Assembly: GCA_946408995.1 (NCBI GenBank)
Contig: CAMJUL010000041.1
Location: forward strand, 1 to 34,978
Origin: an uncultured Clostridia bacterium
Lineage (GTDB): Bacteria; Bacillota; Clostridia; Christensenellales; Aristaeellaceae
Direction: 5' to 3'
Length of the DNA stretch: 34,978 nucleotides
Shown here: positions 29,995 to 34,978 of the stretch, in pieces
Layout of the letters: each line of letters opens with the position of its first letter
How positions within the stretch are numbered: the first letter of the stretch is position 1
Position numbers and translations under genes: made by a program
The notes under the pieces: model-generated
What the model saw: the letters and a program-made list of their open reading frames with translations, nothing else
Told to the model about the DNA's origin: nothing
Database searches by the model: none

Positions 29995-31341
29995 ATGAGT
30001 GAAAGTGTCCTTGGGCCCCAGCTGCCCCAGAGCCTGGACGCGGAAAGGTCCGTCCTGGGCGCCATGATGCAGGACGAAAAGGCCCTGAACATTGCCGCAG
30101 AATCCCTGAAGGCGTCGGATTTCTTTCTGCCTGCCCACAGGGAGATTTTTTCCGCTGCCCTGACGGTGATGAAAAACGGCATGGCGGTGGACCTGGTGAC
30201 CCTGGAGGCCGAGCTTCTCAGGCGCGGCACCCTGGTGGGGGTCGGCGGCACGGACTATCTGATCGATCTGGGCGGCATGGTGCCGGTCCTGTCCAACGTG
30301 CGGCATTACGTGCGCCTGGTGCTTGAAAAAAGCACCCTGCGCCAGCTGGCCGCGGCGGGCAATGAGATCAGCAAAATGGCGGTGGACCAGGAGGATGATC
30401 TTCAGACCGTCCTGAACAAAAGCGAAAAATCCATCTTTGACATCGTCATGCGCAGGACCGGAGCGGAAAGCCTGGAGAGCATTTCCACGGTGCTGCAGAG
30501 GACCTATGCCCTGGTGTCGGAATACGCCCGCTCCAAGGGCGGCGTGACCGGCGTGGCTACGGGCTATTACGACCTGGACAACCTTCTGACGGGCCTGCAC
30601 GGGGGCGAACTGATCCTGATCGGCGCCAGGCCCTCCATGGGCAAGACCTCCTTTGCCGTCAACATCGCCACCCACGCGGCGTTGAACCAGAAGAAGGTGG
30701 CCATCTTTTCCCTGGAAATGCCGCGGGAACAGATCGCCCTGCGCATGCTGTGCGGGGACGCCCGGGTGAACATGCAGAATGTGCGTCAGGGCCGCCTCAG
30801 GGACGAGGAATACGTGCGCCTGGCCCGTTCCCTGGGCCCGCTGAGCCGGTCCGGCGTTTTTATTGACGACACGGCGGGCATTAGCCCTACCCAGCTCAGG
30901 TCCAGGTGCAGGCAGATGATGATGGAAAACGGCCTGGACCTGATCGTGATCGACTACCTGCAATTGATGAGCGCGGACGGCCGGGTGGAGAGCCGTCAGC
31001 TGGAGGTCAGCGAGATCAGCCGGGGCCTGAAGGCCATCGCGCTGGAACTGAAGGTGCCGCTGATTGCCTGTGCGCAGCTGAGCCGCGCCAACACCCAGCG
31101 CGCCGTCAAAAAGCCCATGCTTTCGGACCTTCGCGATTCGGGCTCCATTGAGCAGGACGCGGACGTGGTCATGTTCCTGCACCGGGATTCCTATTATGAC
31201 GATACGGTGGAGGAAAAAAACGTGGCGGATGTCATCGTCGCCAAGCAGAGGAACGGCCCGCTGGGGACGATCCGGATGGCCTGGAACGCCGAATGCACGC
31301 TCTTTGAGAATCTGGCCGGCGGAGGCCTGGTCAGCGATTGA
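29995..31341 (+). CDS. dnaB: Replicative DNA helicase DnaB
   Basis: Hexameric helicase that unwinds DNA at the replication fork, 448 aa (called dnaC in Bacillus). The N-terminal primase-interacting domain starts with LPQSLDAERSVLGAMMQD. The RecA-like domain has Walker A GARPSMGKT at 210-218, Walker B LIVIDYLQLM near 320, and the DnaB-specific LRDSGSIEQDADVVMFLHR. No intein or insertion is present. Start ATG at 29995 follows GAAGGGAT. It is 24 bases after rplI. Confidence 0.98.
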   Translation: MSESVLGPQLPQSLDAERSVLGAMMQDEKALNIAAESLKASDFFLPAHREIFSAALTVMKNGMAVDLVTLEAELLRRGTLVGVGGTDYLIDLGGMVPVLSNVRHYVRLVLEKSTLRQLAAAGNEISKMAVDQEDDLQTVLNKSEKSIFDIVMRRTGAESLESISTVLQRTYALVSEYARSKGGVTGVATGYYDLDNLLTGLHGGELILIGARPSMGKTSFAVNIATHAALNQKKVAIFSLEMPREQIALRMLCGDARVNMQNVRQGRLRDEEYVRLARSLGPLSRSGVFIDDTAGISPTQLRSRCRQMMMENGLDLIVIDYLQLMSADGRVESRQLEVSEISRGLKAIALELKVPLIACAQLSRANTQRAVKKPMLSDLRDSGSIEQDADVVMFLHRDSYYDDTVEEKNVADVIVAKQRNGPLGTIRMAWNAECTLFENLAGGGLVSD

Positions 31342-31370
31342 TGATTGTGCCCCTGAGGAAAGGAAGGAAC

Positions 31371-32441
31371 ATGCAGAACACGGTAGCGAGTCTTGTGAAG
31401 GACATGCGGTTTGAAGGCGTGCTTCTGGTCAAATCGGCCGACCAGAAGATCAGCAACGGGAACGGGAAAAAGTACCTGGACGTGACTTTGGGAGACCGGA
31501 CGGGGGAAATGAACGGAAAGATGTGGGATCAGAACGCCCTTCCGCCGGCCGCCGGCACGCCGGTCAGCGTTTCGGCCCTGGTGCAGGAGTACAACGGACG
31601 CCTGCAATTGCGTGTGGAACGCATGGTCCCCGTGCCCGAGGGGCAGGCGGATATGAGCCTTTTGGTGCGCACCGCCCCGGAGGATGCCGGGAGCATGTAC
31701 CGGGAGATCCTTGAGACGGCCGAGGGAATGCGGTGGCAGGAGATCCGCGCCCTGACATTGGCCATGCTCCGCCGGGCGGGGGAAAAGCTGAAATGGTATC
31801 CCGCGGCCCAACGGGTGCATCACGCGGAGAGGAGCGGCCTTCTGCACCATACGGTGACCATGCTCCGGGCCGCCAAGGCCCTGGAGGAGGTCTATCCGGA
31901 CTTGAACCGGGATCTTCTGAACGCGGGCGTGATCGTCCACGACCTTGGAAAGATCCGGGAAATGACCGCCGACGAAAGCGGAGCAGTGGGGGATTACAGC
32001 GACAACGGCCTTTTGCTTGGCCACCTGGTGGAAGGGGTCGCCATGATCCGTGAGTGTGCCAGGGAGGAAGGAATCGAGGGGGAAAGCGTCCTGCTGCTCT
32101 GCCACATGATGATCTCCCACCATGGCCAGGCGGAATTCGGCAGCCCGAAGCCGCCCATGTTCCCGGAGGCGGAGGCCCTTCACATGATCGACGACCTGGA
32201 CGCCAAGATGAACGCCATGTTCAATGCCCGGGAGCGGACCCCGGTAGGGGTGTTTTCGGAAAAGATCTGGTCCCTGGACCGCAGATTGTATCATCCCCGC
32301 TATCCCGGGGACGATTCGGGGGCGTCCGTGACCGCGGACGGAAAGGGACCTGCTTTGAAGACTGCCGGGCAGGATCCGGACGGGCCTGCTTCCATGGAAG
32401 CCCTTGAAAGGCTCCGCGCCGCCTTCGGCGGAGGACAGTGA
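31371..32441 (+). CDS. YhaM-like 3'-5' exoribonuclease (OB fold plus HD domain)
   Basis: 356-aa nuclease. An N-terminal OB-fold nucleic-acid-binding domain (about 12-100) is followed by an HD metal-dependent domain. The metal ligands are visible: His159/His160, His190-Asp191 in VIVHDLGKI, His218, and a later LLCHMMISHHGQ at about 242-252. YhaM of Bacillus degrades RNA from the 3' end and can cut single-stranded DNA, and it is also linked to replication. Its position behind dnaB fits a replication or nucleic-acid-maintenance role. The start is ATG at 31371, with AAGGAAGG just upstream, rather than earlier ATG codons at 31338/31341 that overlap the end of dnaB. The C-terminal 40 residues are extra and low-complexity compared with YhaM. 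Confidence 0.88.
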   Translation: MQNTVASLVKDMRFEGVLLVKSADQKISNGNGKKYLDVTLGDRTGEMNGKMWDQNALPPAAGTPVSVSALVQEYNGRLQLRVERMVPVPEGQADMSLLVRTAPEDAGSMYREILETAEGMRWQEIRALTLAMLRRAGEKLKWYPAAQRVHHAERSGLLHHTVTMLRAAKALEEVYPDLNRDLLNAGVIVHDLGKIREMTADESGAVGDYSDNGLLLGHLVEGVAMIRECAREEGIEGESVLLLCHMMISHHGQAEFGSPKPPMFPEAEALHMIDDLDAKMNAMFNARERTPVGVFSEKIWSLDRRLYHPRYPGDDSGASVTADGKGPALKTAGQDPDGPASMEALERLRAAFGGGQ

Positions 32442-32470
32442 CGGCATCCCGGGGTCCCGATGACATCAAG

Positions 32471-32532
32471 TTGTAACAGAAAGATTTGATTTTTTTAAAA
32501 ATGCTTGACGAATCTTTTCATAATTGTTACAA
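32471..32532. promoter_or_regulatory. Nested inverted repeats bracketing the lipoprotein promoter
   Basis: TTGTAACA (32471-32478) is the exact complement of TGTTACAA (32525-32532), and AAGATT (32481-32486) of AATCTT (32511-32516). The outer right arm overlaps the -10 and the left arm lies above the -35. The arrangement suggests two binding sites for a regulator, or a looping site; no candidate regulator is adjacent. Confidence 0.45.
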
Positions 32533-32533
32533 T
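32505..32533 (+). promoter_or_regulatory. Sigma-A promoter of the lipoprotein gene
   Basis: TTGACG (32505-32510) and TACAAT (32528-32533) with a 17-base spacer inside an A/T-rich island that stands out from the GC-rich surroundings. The leader to the ATG is about 110 bases. Confidence 0.85.
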
Positions 32534-32651
32534 AAGATTAACAGCGAAGTTCTGTCTTTTTTCGGTAAGGATTTTTACGGGACGGAGGGGCCGGCGGGAT
32601 TCCGACGGGCCCACGCTGATTGATTCGGGAGCCGATGGGGGGCTTGCAGCC

Positions 32652-33458
32652 ATGTTTGATCGTTCCATCAGACGCAGAATCCTTTTTGCGTTATCCTTGC
32701 TTGGGGTGATGCTGCTTTTGTGCGCCTGTGCTCAGGATCCCGGCACTGCCGGCCTGATCACCGCAGTGCCGACGCAAAACTCGCCTTTGGAGGTGACGTC
32801 GGCGCCGAACCCGACGCAGGATTTCATGGCCGGTCTGCCGGAGGGCTATGACCCGGCCAGCGAGGAGGGCGGCGAGGAATACGACGGGGGGTCCTATGAC
32901 GAAATGGGGCGCTCGATTTACGCCGGAGCCACGCCGATCCCCCTGGATCCCATCGACATGCCCACGGCCACGCCGCGTCCGGAGCTGACCTTCAATTACG
33001 TGGAGTATGACGCCTCCTCCATCGGGCTCAAGTTTGAGATCCCCTATGACTGGACGGTCAGTGACAACGGGTCCGGGACCATCGTGTTCACCGATCCGAA
33101 CACCTATGACAACGTCAACGCGTCGCTGACGGTCTCGGTGACGACGGTCGCCTCCAGCTACAGTCTGAACGAATTGAAGACGGACCTGGAGAACGAGCTT
33201 GCCGCCATCGGTCAGTACAATTATACCACCTGGAGCCCCACCCCCCTGGAGGAGAGGACCCTGGTGAGCGCCGACGGCTTTTATTCCAGCTACCGCGGCG
33301 TTCTGTATGACGGGACCATCGTACGCGGCCGGGTCCATATGGCGCTGATGCTTGGCAACCGGCGCCTCACCGTGACCCTTAACTGTCCCGGCTGGTTCAA
33401 CTCCAGCTATACCAAGGTGTATACCAATTTCCGCAACACCGTGGCCCTGACCAACTGA
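32652..33458 (+). CDS. Lipoprotein of unknown function with PsbP-like domain
   Basis: 268 aa. A basic N-terminus (RSIRRR), hydrophobic core and lipobox LCAC with Cys26 as the likely lipidated residue make this a surface lipoprotein. Residues 30-115 are a Pro/Thr/Asp/Gly-rich spacer (VPTQNSP, TATPRPE). Residues about 118-268 form a compact domain beginning FNYVEYDASSIGLKFEIPYDW, which resembles PsbP/DUF1795-type folds found in many Clostridia lipoproteins. The start is ATG at 32652; upstream in-frame codons fall in the promoter. The ribosome site (GGGGGG) is weak. It has its own promoter and a terminator, so it is a single-gene unit. The function is not known. Confidence 0.85.
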   Translation: MFDRSIRRRILFALSLLGVMLLLCACAQDPGTAGLITAVPTQNSPLEVTSAPNPTQDFMAGLPEGYDPASEEGGEEYDGGSYDEMGRSIYAGATPIPLDPIDMPTATPRPELTFNYVEYDASSIGLKFEIPYDWTVSDNGSGTIVFTDPNTYDNVNASLTVSVTTVASSYSLNELKTDLENELAAIGQYNYTTWSPTPLEERTLVSADGFYSSYRGVLYDGTIVRGRVHMALMLGNRRLTVTLNCPGWFNSSYTKVYTNFRNTVALTN

Positions 33459-33481
33459 TCCCCGGCCCGGAGACGGATGAA

Positions 33482-33516
33482 ACGGAGCCGATGCGCCGGC
33501 AGCGGCTCCGTCTTTT
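33482..33516 (+). terminator. Rho-independent terminator after the lipoprotein gene
   Basis: ACGGAGCCG (33482-33490) pairs with CGGCTCCGT (33503-33511), followed by CTTTTC. Further GC-rich inverted segments fill the gap to the next gene. Confidence 0.8.
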
Positions 33517-33615
33517 CGTGTCCCGTATGTATCTGCGCGCCTCCCTCAGGCGCGCCGGCCGCCGGGCGGCCCTTCCCGGGAAGGGGGAGCGCGTCCGGCA
33601 GAAAGGAAAACGCCT

Positions 33616-34611
33616 TTGACAAGCTCATCCAGATTTGCCTTGTTTGTGGACCTTGAGAACTGCGGCGCCAAGGCCTCCACCCTTTTGAACATCCTTGAAA
33701 AGGTGAAGATCCGGGGGGACATCCTCCTGGGGAAGGTGTACGGCTATACGGACCGTTTCAGCGACCTGAAGGAGATCCTTTTGTCCAACACCTTTACGGT
33801 GGTGCCGTCCCTCAGGTATGGCATCAGCCAGAAAAACAACGCCGACATCCTCCTGGTCATCGACGCCCTGGAGGTGGCATATACCAATCCGCTGATCGAT
33901 TCCTTCTGCATCGTGTCTGGCGACAGCGATTATACCCCGCTGGTGGGCCGCCTCAAGTCCATGGGCAAATTCGTCCTGGGCATGTCCCGAAGCGAGGTGG
34001 CCTCTTCCATTTTCATCAATGCCTGCAACGAATTCCAGTTCCTGGAAAGCGTAAACTCCGCCACCCGGTCCGCCCGGCCCCGCAAGGGCAAGGGGGACAA
34101 GGACGATCCCCTGGACGAGGCAGGGCTCAACAAGCTGCTGGAGAGCATCCTGGCCGAACAGGACGCGGACGAGATGTACGCCAGCGAGCTCAAGGGCGTC
34201 CTGCTGCGCTTGAGGCCCGATTTCAACGAAAAGACCTACGGGAGCGCCGGGTTCGGAAAGCTGCTCAACAAGCTGAGCGAAAAATACGGCACCCTGAAGA
34301 TCGTCAACGAGAACAACAACGTCCTGGTCTCCCTTTCCACAGACCAGACCACCAACGGGGACGCGCCCCAGATGACGAACGAGAACTGGAAGAAGATCTT
34401 CTCCGAGCAGCTCAGGCATTACAAGGACGACGGTTTCGCCCGGGTGAATCCTTCCATCCTCAAGGCGGATATCCAGTCCGAGTACCCGGATTATTCCGAA
34501 AAAAGCATCGGCTTCAAGCGGTTTTCCGACGTGCTCAAGCAGCTGGAGAAGGACGGCCTTCTGAAACTGGAAATGGACGGGCAGAACAACCTGCTGATCC
34601 GCATGCTGTAA
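33616..34611 (+). CDS. NYN-domain RNase-like protein with two OST-HTH/LOTUS-like domains
   Basis: 331 aa. The NYN (PIN-like, LabA/DUF88) domain covers about 5-150, with the catalytic acidic residues Asp12 and Glu14-Asn15 in FVDLENCG and a later VSGDSDYTPLV carrying two more Asp. Two winged-helix OST-HTH (LOTUS)-like segments follow, at about 172-245 (LNKLLESILAEQ to LKIVNENNNVLVSL) and 258-330 (WKKIFSEQLRHYKDDGFARVN to NNLLIRML). NYN domains are predicted RNases and OST-HTH domains bind RNA, so this should cut or regulate structured RNA. The start is TTG at 33616, eight bases after AAAGGA; the first in-frame Met is far inside the NYN domain. No promoter is clear in the 100-base gap after the terminator. 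Confidence 0.9.
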   Translation: MTSSSRFALFVDLENCGAKASTLLNILEKVKIRGDILLGKVYGYTDRFSDLKEILLSNTFTVVPSLRYGISQKNNADILLVIDALEVAYTNPLIDSFCIVSGDSDYTPLVGRLKSMGKFVLGMSRSEVASSIFINACNEFQFLESVNSATRSARPRKGKGDKDDPLDEAGLNKLLESILAEQDADEMYASELKGVLLRLRPDFNEKTYGSAGFGKLLNKLSEKYGTLKIVNENNNVLVSLSTDQTTNGDAPQMTNENWKKIFSEQLRHYKDDGFARVNPSILKADIQSEYPDYSEKSIGFKRFSDVLKQLEKDGLLKLEMDGQNNLLIRML

Positions 34612-34628
34612 GGCCCTTCGACAAAAAA

Positions 34629-34662
34629 AGCGTTCCTCCGGGACAGCCCCGGGAAGAACGCT
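34629..34662 (-). terminator. Hairpin flanked by A-tracts before the DUF1858 gene
   Basis: AGCGTTC (34629-34635) pairs with GAACGCT (34656-34662), with CCGGG pairing inside. A seven-base A-run lies at 34623-34629. On the minus strand this would be a textbook terminator for a transcript arriving from the right. On the plus strand it lies just upstream of the ribosome site of the next gene. Confidence 0.55.
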
Positions 34663-34677
34663 GCGGAGGAAAAAAAC

Positions 34678-34905
34678 ATGGACATCGAGATCACGCGCGA
34701 AACGACCATCGGGGATGTGCTTGAGGCGGGCCGCGGCGCCAAGGAGATCCTGACAAGCTTTGGCATGCACTGCTTTGGCTGTCCCTACTCCCTGATGGAG
34801 ACCCTGGAGGACGCCTGCGCGGTCCACGGCGCCAACGTGGACGAGCTGGTGGATCAGCTCAACGCCTATCTGATCGAAAAAGAGGAAAAAGCGCAGAACC
34901 TTTGA
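34678..34905 (+). CDS. DUF1858 domain protein (75 aa)
   Basis: A complete small DUF1858 protein: ITRETTIGDVLEAGRGAKEIL followed by the CxxC-type CFGC at residues 32-35. DUF1858 occurs alone or fused to hybrid-cluster, redox or iron-sulfur-related proteins in anaerobes and is often assumed to handle iron-sulfur clusters or a redox signal; this is unproven. Start ATG at 34678 has GGAGG upstream. A hairpin separates it from the NYN gene 66 bases away. Confidence 0.92.
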   Translation: MDIEITRETTIGDVLEAGRGAKEILTSFGMHCFGCPYSLMETLEDACAVHGANVDELVDQLNAYLIEKEEKAQNL

Positions 34906-34926
34906 CCGGCGCGGCCGGGATGGAAA

Positions 34927-34978
34927 GGGGCTGTTGCACAACCCCAGCAACAAAAAATGGAGCTATCGACCACTGAGG
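34927..34978 (+). mobile_element. Possible insertion-sequence edge at the window end
   Basis: The sequence from 34927 begins GGGGCTGTTGCACAACC. Short GGCTGTTGCA-type ends recall the terminal repeats of IS1182-like insertion sequences. GTTGC/GCAAC within it form a small inverted repeat. Only about 50 bases are visible and no transposase, so this is a suggestion only. Confidence 0.25.

Noticed and set aside
28126-31182. A 1018-codon minus-strand frame over DUF2232, rplI and dnaB
   Set aside because: It covers three well-identified plus-strand genes. The His/Gln/Arg/Gly-rich product shows no fold and no start signal.
33517-33615. GC-rich inverted segments before the NYN gene as a structured RNA
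   Set aside because: Several short complementary GC runs are expected by chance in this composition, and no single strong fold or T-run stands out beyond the terminator at 33482-33516.

Overview
The window looks like a chromosomal segment of a fairly GC-rich anaerobic Clostridia-type Bacillota (Firmicutes), probably a gut or rumen glycan degrader. The evidence is the Firmicutes-style gene content and order (cggR-pgk-tpiA, DUF2232-rplI-dnaB-yhaM), strong AGGAGG ribosome sites, sigma-A promoters with 17-bp spacers, a YARHG protein, LytTR/AgrC-type regulation, and several GH3/GH2 hydrolases. This assignment is inference; there is no rRNA or tRNA in the window to confirm it.

Layout. (1) 1-1.6 kb: a secreted protein of unknown function. 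(2) 1.7-10.1 kb, minus strand: a glycan-degradation cluster consisting of a domain-permuted GH3 enzyme anchored in the membrane at both ends, an overlapping small four-helix membrane protein, an exported canonical GH3 and a cytoplasmic GH2. (3) 10.1-12.4 kb, plus strand, divergent: a LytTR response regulator and an AgrC-like histidine kinase. The intergenic region carries two 12-bp direct repeats exactly 21 bp apart, the spacing expected for a LytTR dimer site, just upstream of a weak promoter facing the hydrolases. (4) 12.5-15.8 kb, minus: tpiA, pgk and a CggR-type regulator with its own promoter; gapA is not in its usual place. (5) 15.9-19.1 kb: rsmE (minus), divergent from a secreted protein with two tandem 110-residue repeats plus a YARHG/SH3-like secreted protein. 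(6) 19.1-23.7 kb: rpsT (TTG start), a CofE-like ligase-fold protein, a NUDIX hydrolase, a DUF4190-like membrane protein, an FRG-domain protein and a MazG-type pyrophosphohydrolase with a methylase-like N-terminus. (7) 23.7-28.2 kb: an ABC sugar importer (binding protein, two permeases, no ATPase) and a LacI regulator, behind a consensus promoter that runs into a perfect 15-bp inverted repeat. (8) 28.2-32.4 kb: a housekeeping operon of DUF2232 protein, rplI, dnaB and a YhaM-like exonuclease. (9) 32.5-34.9 kb: a lipoprotein, a NYN-nuclease protein with two OST-HTH/LOTUS-like domains, and a DUF1858 protein. The last about 50 bases may be the edge of an insertion sequence.

Working together: the most coherent and least ordinary unit is the 4-12.4 kb block. 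I read it as a sensor-regulator pair that probably switches on surface glycan hydrolases through the direct repeats at 10162-10194; the importer at 23.8-27.1 kb could take up the released sugars, though no sequence evidence links the two loci. No CRISPR array, tRNA, rRNA, prophage or complete mobile element was seen. No gene-free stretch exceeds 300 bases.
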